DNA from: Chrysaora quinquecirrha
Lineage: Eukaryota; Cnidaria; Scyphozoa; Semaeostomeae; Pelagiidae
Reading direction: 5' to 3'
NCBI GenBank assembly: GCA_014526335.1
Contig: JACTAT010000042.1
Coordinates: forward strand, 197,541-261,540
DNA: 64,000 nt
Under the pieces are notes generated by a model that was not told the DNA's origin, did no database searches, and was given only the letters and a program-made list of their open reading frames with translations. Every line of letters starts with the position of its first letter. Positions within the stretch are counted from its first letter, which is position 1. Below, one piece after another: positions 18,901-43,768 of the stretch. The translations under genes were made by a program, and so were the position numbers.

Positions 18901-19588
18901 TCTGTTAAACCCTCCTTCCTATTAAGTCCTCTCGCTTGGTTGAGCCTTTTCTGTTAAACCCTCCTCTCTATTAAGCCCTCTTCTCTATCAACCCCCATCT
19001 CTCTATCAAACCATCCTTTCTATCAAGTAGTCTTGATTTGTAAAGCCCTCTTCTCTATTGAGCCCTCCTCTCTATCAACCCCCCTCCCTCTATTAAGCCC
19101 ATCTTCATAATAAACTCCCTCTCTCTATTAAGTCCACCTCTCTATCAAACTTCCTCTCTCTCTCTTGCGTCGTCTTCCTTGTTTAGCCCCCCCTCTCTAT
19201 TAAGTCTCCTGTATCTATCAACCCCCATCTCTCTATCAAACCATCCTTTCTATCAAGTATTCTCGATTTGTAAAGCCCTCTTCTCTACTGAGCCCCTCTC
19301 TTTATTAAGGACCCCTTTCTATTGAGCCTGCTTTCTGTTTAGCTGCCTTCTCTATTAAGACCCCTCGTTTTATTAAGCCCCCTCTCTCTGGTCCTCTTCT
19401 CTATCAATACCCCTCTGTATTAAGTCCTCTATATATTCCTCCTTTTTCTCTTACAGATTTCTGACAAGTTGGACATTCCACAACTCTGTAAATCACGAAG
19501 CTTCATCGTCGACAGTTATAACTTGGAGGACATCTCTCATCTGAAGTTACTGCTTGAGAAATTCTCGACTCTTATAAAGCAGTCATAA
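15991..19588 (+). CDS. ARL9/ARL10-like small GTPase (5' end uncertain)
   Basis: Exons: 15991-16144, 16342-16401, 16808-16863, 17765-17917 and 19457-19588; all junction phases agree. The order is a Cys-rich start (CCCKGLCKCCQKEE), a P-loop GLDGAGKST, and a switch region KEVGGSEKIRRYW. Then come the beta strand IFVVDG, a G4 region LLVLVSKMESED, and a C-terminal helix ending LIKQS. The EVGGS/RxYW pattern, in place of the usual WDxGGQ of ARFs, is what I associate with ARL9 and ARL10. The G4 motif N/TKxD reads SKME, so guanine specificity may be weakened. ARL10 relatives are membrane-anchored at the N terminus. Here the vicinal cysteines could be palmitoylated, and a hydrophobic first exon may lie at 14744. 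The last intron (17918-19456) is almost wholly a pyrimidine-rich minisatellite. Confidence 0.82.
16895..17068. mobile_element. pogo/Tigger-like MITE
   Basis: The ends CAGTATAATCCCGTTATAACG and CGTTATAACCAGATTATACTG are inverted copies, and the inside has GGTACGTTATAAGCC and TTTATAAGC words. The TIR style fits non-autonomous Tc1/mariner-pogo elements. A TA precedes the left end. It lies in the third intron between the confirmed ARL exons. Confidence 0.7.
17929..19442 (+). repeat. Pyrimidine-rich minisatellite, 'CCTCTCTATTAAGCCC' motif
   Basis: About 1.5 kb of diverged copies of a 14-17 bp motif (CTCTCTATTAAGCCCCC and variants TCTGTTAAACC, TCTATCAAGCC). It fills the final ARL intron from the donor almost to the acceptor and is nearly all C/T apart from the TTAAG core. 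Short patches with the same wording occur at 50879-50960 and 59215-59320. Confidence 0.85.
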
Positions 19589-20929
19589 AGAACTACTAAC
19601 TGACAGACTCTGAACTCATCTTAAAGGTCAGATTTTAAGGTTTTTAACAGAATCTAACAATACAGAAATAAAATAAGCTTTCATTAAGTTGGGGTTGTAA
19701 ATGTATGTCGTATTTCTTCGAGTATTTAGTTTCTGGGGTTAGGGGGCATGCGCTCATTTCAGGGGGTTTACCAGGATTTGTGATCTTCCAGGGTGCATGG
19801 CAATGTAGCCCTGTTCTACTTTCTCCTTCTTAAGGGTAATGTGTCCATTTAAACATTGATACCTTATTTCATATATTAAGCGCATTTCTTTTCAAGCGTC
19901 CCCTCCATTAAGCACCCACCCTGAGTGGTCTTCCAAAAATGTGCTTGTACGATCCTCCATGTCGTGAGGTAATGATAACCTGCTTGATCGCTGGTGTACA
20001 CGCTTAGCTTCAAGATACTGTTGACTCACCTTGCATCTAATTGGCTACTAACGTCTATAGCCGTTCATGATTGGCCAGAAATGAATTTTCATTGAAGCTG
20101 TTTGACTTACATTTCCTTTAAAAATAATTTTTGTCTCTCTTAAGCGTGAATAAATGAAGTACATTCCAATCTTTCAAGGCGATTCACTCCTTGGGAAACT
20201 AATACACCCTGGTCGAAAATTCTATTGATTTGATGGAAATCCCTTGGAAATCCTTTTGTTTTAACAGGGATCACGTGCACCCTATTGAACAGTGAAATGC
20301 CCCTTGGATCATCCTCTTTAGTTGCATCTCTAGATTTTAGGGGTCTCTACCATGGCTCCAATAGTAGAAGTAATGCCTAAACACTGTTCTGCACAAGGCC
20401 GGTTCCATCGGGGGTATGGTGCTGTGTAATTCCCCCTCTCCCTCACAAAAAGAATGATTTGACAATATTAGTCGGAAAAATTTAATTTTGGTAATATGGT
20501 CGGTAAATTTTTATTATTCTGTTTGGTATAGTTGGTATAGAGCCTGCAACCCCTAACCAAGTTTTTTGCAACCGGCCTTGTTCTGCAGAGAATGTCCAAA
20601 CATCTGGATTAAGTGGATTTTTTGCAAATTGCTTAAAATAACTGTTGCCTAAGTAATTATCCATAGATTTCCTTTATGGCTACTGTAAGACTTCGCTATG
20701 TTTGTAGATAAATCTGATTCTTAATAGTTAAAATTAGTTGTTATTTATTTGGTTGTTAACATCACTTTCTAAATAACTTTGTATTGTTAATACTGTGTTG
20801 TCTTTATTCGTGACTCTTTCTGCCTCTGACTTTTCGACATAAACGCCATTCCTCCCAGCAGCTTCATTTTAGTCTGCAAAGTATTACAATTTGTGTATAT
20901 CTAGATTTGTACCTTTTCGGCAAAAATCG
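19589..20929. other. ARL 3' flank and intergenic DNA
   Basis: An AATAAAATAAG motif about 80 bases after the ARL stop (near 19667) may be the polyadenylation signal. The rest holds a MITE (20175-20306) and unassigned AT-rich sequence, with no exon. Confidence 0.5.
20175..20306. mobile_element. MITE, 'GGGGCGATTCACTC' family
   Basis: The ends CAAGGCGATTCACTCC and CAGTGAAATGCCCCTTG are inverted. The internal words GGAAATCCCTTGGAAATCC and TTTTGTTTTAACAGG match relatives at 35669-35790 and 54275-54351. Confidence 0.65.
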
Positions 20930-23900
20930 GTCGATTTCCGGGTTAATTTTTCTTTACTTTTTTGGACTAATAAGCATAATCATAGGCCCCGTAGATAGAT
21001 AAAAAGTTTATTTATGGCCTCATAAATGTATTTTAGTATATCTGGGGTGATTTTCAAAACCCTTATTTTTGCGCAATTTTTGGCAATTTTTCCAACCTTA
21101 CCTTTTTAAGCAAAATCGGTCGATTTCTGGGGTCTTTTTGATCGATTTTATTGGCAAAAAGGGATCATTTTAGCCCTGAAATTGGATAGAAAGGCTATTT
21201 ATAGCCTTATAATAGTATTTTAGGAGGTTTTGGAAGATTTTGAAAACCCTCGATTTCGGGCGATTTTTGGCAATTTTCCCTTAGTATAACCTTACCTTTT
21301 TGGCCAAAACCCATCGATTTCTGGGGTCTTTTTTGATCGATTTTATTGGCAAAAAGGGATCATTTTAGCCCTGAAATTGGATAGAAAGGCTATTTATAGC
21401 CTTATAATAGTATTTTAGGAGGTTTTGGAAGATTTTGAAAACCCTCGATTTCGGGCGATTTTTGGCAATTTTCCCTTTGTATAACCTTACCTTTTTGGCC
21501 AAAATCCATCGGTTTCTGGACTCTTTTTTGATCGATTTTATTGGCAAAAGGGGATCATTTTAGCCCTGAAATTGGATAAAAAGGCTATTTATAGCCTTAT
21601 AATAGTATTTTAGGAAGCTTTGGAAGACTTTGAAAACCCTCGATTTCGGGCGATTTTTGGCAATTTTCCCTTAGTATAACCTTACCTTTTTGGCCAAAAT
21701 CCATCGATTTCTGGGGTCTTTTTTGATCGATTTTATTGGCAAAAAGAGATCATTTTAGCCCTGAAATTGGATAGAAAGGCTATTTATAGCCTTATAATAG
21801 TATTTTAGGAGGTTTTGGAAGATTTAGAAAACCCTCGATTTCGGGCGATTTTTGGCAATTTTCCCTTAGTATAACCTTACCTTTTTGGCCAAAATCCATC
21901 GATTTCTGGGGTCTTTTTTGATCGATTTTATTGGCAAAAAGGGATCATTTTAGCCCTGAAATTGGATAGAAAGGCTATTTATAGCCTTATAATAGTATTT
22001 TAGGAGGTTTTGGAAGATTTTGAAAACCCTCGATTTCGGGCGATTTTTGGCAATTTTCCCTTAGTATAACCTTACCTTTTTGGCCAAAATCCATCGATTT
22101 CTGGGGTCTTTTTTGATCGATTTTATTAGCAAAAGGGATCATTTTAGCCCTGAAATTGGATAGAAAGGCTATTTATAGCCTTATAATAGTATTTTAGGAG
22201 GTTTTGGAAGATTTTGAAAACCCTCGATTTCGGGCGATTTTTGGCAATTTTCCCTTAGTATAACCTTACCTTTTTGGCCAAAATCCATCGATTTCTGGGG
22301 TCTTTTTTGATCGATTTTATTGGCAAAAGGGATCATTTTAGCCCTGAAATTGGATAGAAAGGCTATTTATAGCCTTATAATAGTATTATAGGAGGTTTTG
22401 GAAGATTTTGAAAAACCTCGATTTCGGGCGATTTTTGGCAATTTTCCCTCAGTATAACCTTACCTTTTGGCCAAAATCCATCGATTTCTGGGGTCTTTTT
22501 TGATCGATTTTATTAGCAAAAAGGGATCATTTTAGCCCTGAAATTGGATAGAAAGGCTATTTATAGCCTTATAATAGTATTTTAGGAGGTTTTGGAAGAT
22601 TTTGAAAACCCTCGATTTCGGGCTATTTTTGGCAATTTTCCCTTAGTATAACCTTACCTTTTTGGCCAAAATCGGTCGATTTCTGGGGTCTTTTTGATCG
22701 ATTTTATTGGCAAAAGGGATCATTTTAGCCCTGAAATTGGATAGAAAGGCTATTTATAGCCTTATAATAGTATTTTAGGAGGTTTTGGAAGATTTTGAAA
22801 ACCCTCGATTTCGGGCGATTTTGGCAATTTTCCCTTAGTATAACCTTACCTTTTGGCCAAAATCGGTCGATTTCTGGGGTCTTTTTGATCGATTTTATTG
22901 GCAAAAGGGATCATTTTAGCCCTGAAATTGGATAGAAAGGCTATTTATAGCCTTATAATAGTATTTTAGGAGGTTTTGGAAGATTTTGAAAACCCTCGAT
23001 TTCGGGCGATTTTGGCAATTTTCCTTAGTATAACCTTACCTTTTGGCCAAAATCGGTCGATTTCTGGGGTCTTTTTGATCGATTTTATGGGCAAAAGGGA
23101 TCATTTTAGCCCTGAAATTGGATAGAAAGGCTATTTATAGCCTTATAATAGTATTTTAGGAGGTTTTGGAAGATTTTGAAAACCCTCGATTTCGGGCGAT
23201 TTTGGCAATTTTCCTTAGTATAACCTTACCTTTTGGCCAAAATCGGTCGATTTCTGGGGTCTTTTTGATCGATTTTATTGGCAAAAGGGATCATTTTAGC
23301 CCTGAAATTGGATAGAAAGGCTATTTATAGCCTTATAATAGTATTTTAGGAGGTTTTGGAAGATTTTGAAAACCCTCGATTTCGGGCGATTTTGGCAATT
23401 TTCCTTAGTATAACCTTACCTTTTGGCCAAAATCGGTCGATTTCTGGGGTCTTTTTGATCGATTTTATGGGCAAAAGGGATCATTTTAGCCCTGAAATTG
23501 GATAGAAAGGCTATTTATAGCCTTATAATAGTATTTTAGGAGGTTTTGGAAGATTTTGAAAACCCTCGATTTTAGGGCGATTTTGGCAATTTTCCTTAGT
23601 ATAACCTTACCTTTTGGCCAAAATCGGTCGATTTCTGGGGTCTTTTTGATCGATTTTATTGGCAAAAGGGATCATTTTAGCCCTGAATTGGATAGAAAGG
23701 CTATTTATAGCCTTATAATAGTATTTTAGGAGGTTTTGGAAGATTTTGAAAACCCTCGATTTCGGGCGATTTTTGGCAATTTTCCCTTAGTATAACCTTA
23801 CCTTTTTGGCCAAAATCGGTCGATTTCTGGGATCTTTTTTGATCAATTTTATGGGCAAAAAGGGATCATTTTAGCCCTGAAATTGGATAGAAAGGCTATT

Positions 23901-26693
23901 TATAGCCTTATAATAGTATTTTAGGAGGTTTTGGAAGATTTTGAAAACCCTCGATTTCGGGCGATTTTGGCAATTTTCCTTAGTATAACCTTACCTTTTG
24001 GCCAAAATCGGCCAAAATCGGTCGATTTCTGGGGTCTTTTTGATCGATTTTATTGGCAAAAGGGATCATTTTAGCCCTGAAATTGGATAGAAAGGCTATT
24101 TATAGCCTTATAATAGTATTTTAGGAGGTTTTGGAAGATTTTGAAAACCCTCGATTTCGGGCGATTTTTGGCAATTTTCCCTTAGTATAACCTTACCTTT
24201 TTGGCCAAAATCGGTCGATTTCTGGGGTCTTTTTTGATCGATTTTATTGGCAAAAGGGATCATTTTAGCCCTGAAATTGGATAGAAAGGCTATTTATAGC
24301 CTTGTAGTAGTATTTTAGGAAGTTTTGGAAGATTTTGAAAACCCTCGATTTCGGGCGATTTTGACAATTTTCCCTTAGTATAACCTTACCTTTTTGGCCA
24401 AAATCGGTCGATTTCTGGGGTCTTTTTTGATCGATTTTATTGGTAAAAAGGGATCATTTTAGCCCTGAAATTGGATAGAAAGGCTATTTATAGCCTTATA
24501 ATAGTATTTTAGGAGGTTTTGGAAGATTTTGAAAACCCTCGATTTCGGGCAATTTTGGCAATTTTCCTTAGTATAACCTTACCTTTTGGCCAAAATCGGT
24601 CGATTTCTGGGGTCTTTTTTGATCAATTTTATGGGCAAAAGGGATCATTTTAGCCCTGAAATTGGATAGAAAGGCTATTTATAGCCTTATAATAGTATTT
24701 TAGGAGGTTTTGGAAGATTTTGAAAACCCTCGATTTCGGGCGATTTTGGCAATTTTCCCTTAGTATAACCTTACCTTTTTGGCTGAAATCGGTCGATTTC
24801 TGGGGTCTTTCTTGATCAATTTTATTGGCAAAAAGGGATCATTTTAGCCCTGAAATTGGATAGAAAGGCTATTTATAGCCTTATAATAGTATTTTAGGAG
24901 GTTTTGGAAGATTTTGAAAACCCTCAATTTTGGGCGATTTTTGGCAATTTTCCCTTAGTATAACCTTACCTTTTTGGCCGAAATCGGTCGATTTCTGGGG
25001 TCTTTCTTGATCAATTTTATGGGCAAAAAGGGATCATTTTAGCCCTGAAATTGGATAGAAAGGCTATTTATAGCCTTATAATAGTATTTTAGGAGGTTTT
25101 GGAAGATTTTGAAAAACCTCGTTTTCGGGCGATCTTTGACAATTTTCCCTTAGTATAACCTTACCTTTTTGGCCAAAATCCATCGATTTCTGGGGTCTTT
25201 TTTGATCGATTTTATTGGCAAAAAGAGATCATTTTAGCCCTGAAAATGGATAGAAAGGCTATTTATAGCCTTATAATAGTATTTTAGGAGGTTTTGGAAG
25301 ATTTTGAAAACCCTCGATTTTGGGCGATTTTTGGCAATTTTCCCTTAGTATAACCTTACCTTTTTGGCCAAAATCGGTCGATTTCTGGGGTCTTTTTGAT
25401 CGATTTTATTGGCAAAAGGGATCATTTTAGCCCTGAAATTGGATAGAAAGGCTATTTATAGCCTTATAATAGTATTTTAGGAGGTTTTGGAAGATTTTGA
25501 AAACCCTCGATTTCGGGCGATTTTTGGCAATTTTCCCTTAGTATAACCTTACCTTTTTGGCCAAAATCGGTCGATTTCTGGGATCTTTTTTGATCAATTT
25601 TATGGGCAAAAAGGGATCATTTTAGCCCTGAAATTGGATAGAAAGGCTATTTATAGCCTTATAATAGTATTTTAGGAGGTTTTGGAAGATTTTGAAAACC
25701 CTCGATTTCGGGCGATTTTGGCAATTTTCCTTAGTATAACCTTACCTTTTGGCCAAAATCGGTCGATTTCTGGGGTCTTTTTGATCGATTTTATGGGACA
25801 AAAGGGATCATTTTAGCCCTGAAATTGGATAGAAAGGCTATTTATAGCCTTATAATAGTATTTTAGGAGGTTTTGGAAGATTTTGAAAACCCTCGATTTC
25901 GGGCAATTTTTGGCAATTTTCCCTTAGTATAACCTTACCTTTTTGGCCAAAATCGGTCGATTTCTGGGGTCTTTTTTGATCAATTTTATGGGCAAAAAGG
26001 GATCATTTTAGCCCTGAAATTGGATAGAAAGGCTATTTATAGCCTTATAATAGTATTTTAGGAGGTTTTGGAAGATTTTGAAAACCCTCGATTTCGGGCG
26101 ATCTTTGGCAATTTTCCCTTAGTATAACCTTACCCTTTTGGCCAAAATCGGTCGATTTCTGGGGTCTTTTTTGATCAATTTTATTGGCAAAAAGGGATCA
26201 TTTTAGCCCTGAAATTGGATAGAAAGGCTATTTATAGCCTTATAATAGTATTTTAGGAGGTTTTGGAAGATTTTGAAAACCCTCGATTTCGGGCGATTTT
26301 TGGCAATTTTCCCTTAGTATAACCTTACCTTTTTGGCCAAAATCGGTCGATTTCTGGGGTCTTTTTGATCAATTTTATGGGCAAAAAGGGATCATTTTAG
26401 CCCTGAAATTGGATAGAAAGGCTATTTATAGCCTTATAATAGTATTTTAGGAGGTTTTGGAAGATTTTGAAAACCCTCGTTTTCGGGCGATTTTGGCAAT
26501 TTTCCCTTAGTATAACCTTACCTTTTTGGCCAAAATCCATCGATTTCTGGGGTCTTTTTTGATCGATTTTATTGGCAAAAAGGGATCATTTTAGCCCTGA
26601 AATTGGATAGAAAGGCTATTTATAGCCTTATAATAGTATTTTAGGAGGTTTTGGAAGATTTTGAAAACCCTCGATTTTGGGCGATTTTGGCAA
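20930..26693 (+). repeat. Satellite array, unit about 190-196 bp, roughly 30 copies
   Basis: The array opens with diverged units (20930-21120) and then runs as very similar copies up to the assembly gap. Each unit contains TCGATTTCTGGGGTC, TTTGATCGATTTTAT, TAGCCCTGAAATTGGATAG, the hairpin-forming AAGGCTATTTATAGCCTT, CCTCGATTTCGGGCGATTTT and AGTATAACCTTACC. Two sets of variants (CCATCGATT/CGGTCGATT, and TTATTGGC/TTATGGGC) mark subfamilies. Between about 22.9 and 24.1 kb the last pair alternates unit by unit. It has no coding potential. The far edge of the array is not seen, because the sequence after the gap is unrelated. Confidence 0.95.
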
Positions 26694-27193
26694 NNNNNNN
26701 NNNNNNNNNNNNNNNNNNNNNNNNNNNNNNNNNNNNNNNNNNNNNNNNNNNNNNNNNNNNNNNNNNNNNNNNNNNNNNNNNNNNNNNNNNNNNNNNNNNN
26801 NNNNNNNNNNNNNNNNNNNNNNNNNNNNNNNNNNNNNNNNNNNNNNNNNNNNNNNNNNNNNNNNNNNNNNNNNNNNNNNNNNNNNNNNNNNNNNNNNNNN
26901 NNNNNNNNNNNNNNNNNNNNNNNNNNNNNNNNNNNNNNNNNNNNNNNNNNNNNNNNNNNNNNNNNNNNNNNNNNNNNNNNNNNNNNNNNNNNNNNNNNNN
27001 NNNNNNNNNNNNNNNNNNNNNNNNNNNNNNNNNNNNNNNNNNNNNNNNNNNNNNNNNNNNNNNNNNNNNNNNNNNNNNNNNNNNNNNNNNNNNNNNNNNN
27101 NNNNNNNNNNNNNNNNNNNNNNNNNNNNNNNNNNNNNNNNNNNNNNNNNNNNNNNNNNNNNNNNNNNNNNNNNNNNNNNNNNNNNNNNNNNNN
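26694..27193. other. Assembly gap of 500 N
   Basis: Exactly 500 unknown bases, a common placeholder for a gap of unknown size. It cuts the satellite array on its left, and the broken CHD gene lies 600 bases to its right. Confidence 0.99.
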
Positions 27194-27485
27194 AATTGGG
27201 TATCATGAGTTTAAATCATATGAACTGAACAGAACTGAATAATAATTAAATGAAGAGATGGAATGAATAAATGAATTAATGAATGGGTAGATTTCTTCAT
27301 CCTGAAATCACAAAGCTAACGTTGACAAATTTTTTAATTCTTGAGGCCCAGTGGCTTTTCGGTTCGAATGGTTTTTGGATATAAAAAAGGTTGACCAAAA
27401 GATTTCCGAAGAGCGGTGTTTAAATGCCACCCCCTCCCCCCCCCCTCAACTCCAGTTACTAAAACCTGAAAACTTTTATTTTATT

Positions 27486-27687
27486 GTAAGGCAGAAACAC
27501 CGCGGCGCAAGACACAAAAGACAACTAGGTTTTTTAGTTTGCTAATATTTCGCCCTGCCAAGCAGGGCTTCTTCAGAGTTTGAAGAAGTTTGAAACTCTG
27601 AAGAAGCCCTGCTTGGCAGGGCGAAATATTAGCAAACTAAAAACATAGTTGTCTTTTGTGTCTTGCGCCGCGGTGTTTCTGCCTTAC
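27486..27687. repeat. Near-perfect 202 bp inverted repeat (foldback)
   Basis: The left arm begins GTAAGGCAGAAACACCGCGG and the right arm ends CCGCGGTGTTTCTGCCTTAC. About 90-95 bases pair with only one or two small bulges around a loop near 27580-27596. The arms include CGCCCTGCCAAGCAGGGC, itself a smaller hairpin. The right arm carries CTGAAGA, a 7-bp stem, then GAAA (27598-27626), reminiscent of a hammerhead ribozyme core. It is 105 bases from the last CHD exon seen. Confidence 0.9.
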
Positions 27688-27792
27688 TATATTTATTCAA
27701 CTCTTCGCCGCAAGAAGCTCTCTAGCTGAAAGCAAGCAGTAAGCTAAGTGGTCTTTTCTTCTTTTTTCTTTTATTTTATTGTTGTGTCTTAC

Positions 27793-42141
<14,349 letters not shown>

Positions 42142-42525
42142 TAGAGTCTATAGTGAAGAATGAAGTCCACGTAGCACAAAGTGAAAATTCCTTCTTGCCG
42201 TCTGAAAATCATCGATGATCGCAACCAGACAAAAAGCTCGCAAAGCGTTGTGGTATATCATTTGGAAGAAAAACGTGTCAAACACGTGATCAGTTGATAT
42301 TCCCAAAAAAGGGTAAAAGAAAAAATATGATAATAATAATAATTAAAGACAGAAATACATAAAAACAAGAGTTGTAAGGAAAATAAGAGTGGAACAAGTT
42401 TGGAGAGCATATGATGAGATTAAAATGAATATTATGCATCAATATATGAGACAAATAAATAGAAATAGAGACAAATTAAATAAATATAGCAAATAATAAT
42501 AACAATATAAACAATAATAATAATG

Positions 42526-42573
<48 letters not shown>

Positions 42574-43768
42574 CTAATTTGTGTCAAAAAAGCTTTGGAC
42601 TAAAATAATAAGAACAGAATGTGTAAAGCAGAAAAGTGGGGATAACAGTATAAATAAATATTGTGGGATGAAAATAAGTGAAATAATATAAACTTAAATG
42701 AAAGATGTTATAAGAATAAAAAGACTAGAAAAGATACAAAAATTGAAATGTGAAGAAAAAGTGAAAATTCATACCCAAGATCAACAAACAACCCAAAAAA
42801 GTATGTCTACAAAACTTGAAAACCAAATAATAAGGGATGTTTATTACTTGATGGCATAAAAAACACTGAAAAATAAACAAAAAATAGAATTGAATAAAAC
42901 AAAAAAGATAAAAAAGATAAAATAATAAATGTATGAAGACTCATGGTGATGATAATGTTAAAAATAATATTAAGAATAAACCAATCACGTCAGCATGTTA
43001 ATGATGATAAAATGAAATTAATCAATGTGAAAAATAAATAAAAAATATGAAAAAGAAACAATTGCTTCATTGAAAGGAAAAGCAAAATGTAATAGAAAGG
43101 ATAACACAAAATACATTAAACAAACAAGCAAAAAATAAGTGTGGCAACTTAAAAAACTGTCTGGGTTTCAACATTGGTTGCAAATAGCTCGTCGGCATCG
43201 CAAAGCATCAGCAAGCTTATTCAAAATAAATAAATTATTTTTGTGCTGCCTGATGTTTGTAAACATCTTGTTCTGATGTATCAATTTTGTGTTGAGAGTA
43301 TTAATAATTACAACTACTTAATACTTAATATGTACAAATTATTATCAAAATGTAAATGTTTTAGCACCTTATAAAGGTTGATTCTTGAAAATTATATGAT
43401 AAGCTTGTCTTAAATTAGTTGGTACAGAAACCAAAATGCAGAAATTGGTGAAATGGGTAGTTAGAAATTTAGCACTACGATTTGAATGTTAGACATTAAA
43501 TTTTACGCTGTCATGCAGTCATACCGGTGACCCCATTACCTAGTACGAAGGCACATGCACACACGATCAAAATTTGAAAACTTTTCATAAAAAATGTCTG
43601 TGAAAATTTCTGTGAAAAAAGAGTTACTTATTTTCAAACTATTTCCAGAAGAAAGTAAAATAGTTTTGTCAAAGCTATTGTTTCGGCACTGTGAACACTG
43701 AACGCATGCACTTAATGCAAGGTAATGGGGTAGCAATATTGATTAATTCTATATACAAATATTTTTGC
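42142..43768. other. CHD-CREB3L intergenic region
   Basis: It holds the CHD upstream region and the CREB3L 3' flank. The part up to 43180 is purine-rich, with an AAT microsatellite at 42490-42575. The rest is AT-rich, with no exon. Confidence 0.5.
42490..42575 (+). repeat. (AAT)n microsatellite
   Basis: About 25 nearly perfect AAT units (AATAATAATAATAATAAT) with a few GAT and CAA interruptions. Confidence 0.9.

Noticed and set aside
20930..26693. Regularly spaced repeats resembling a CRISPR array
   Set aside because: The units are contiguous ~193 bp copies with no unique spacers, and the surrounding genes are animal genes with introns. It is a satellite.
26628..27242. Long open frames on both strands at about 26.6-27.2 kb
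   Set aside because: They consist almost wholly of unknown bases in the 500-N gap.
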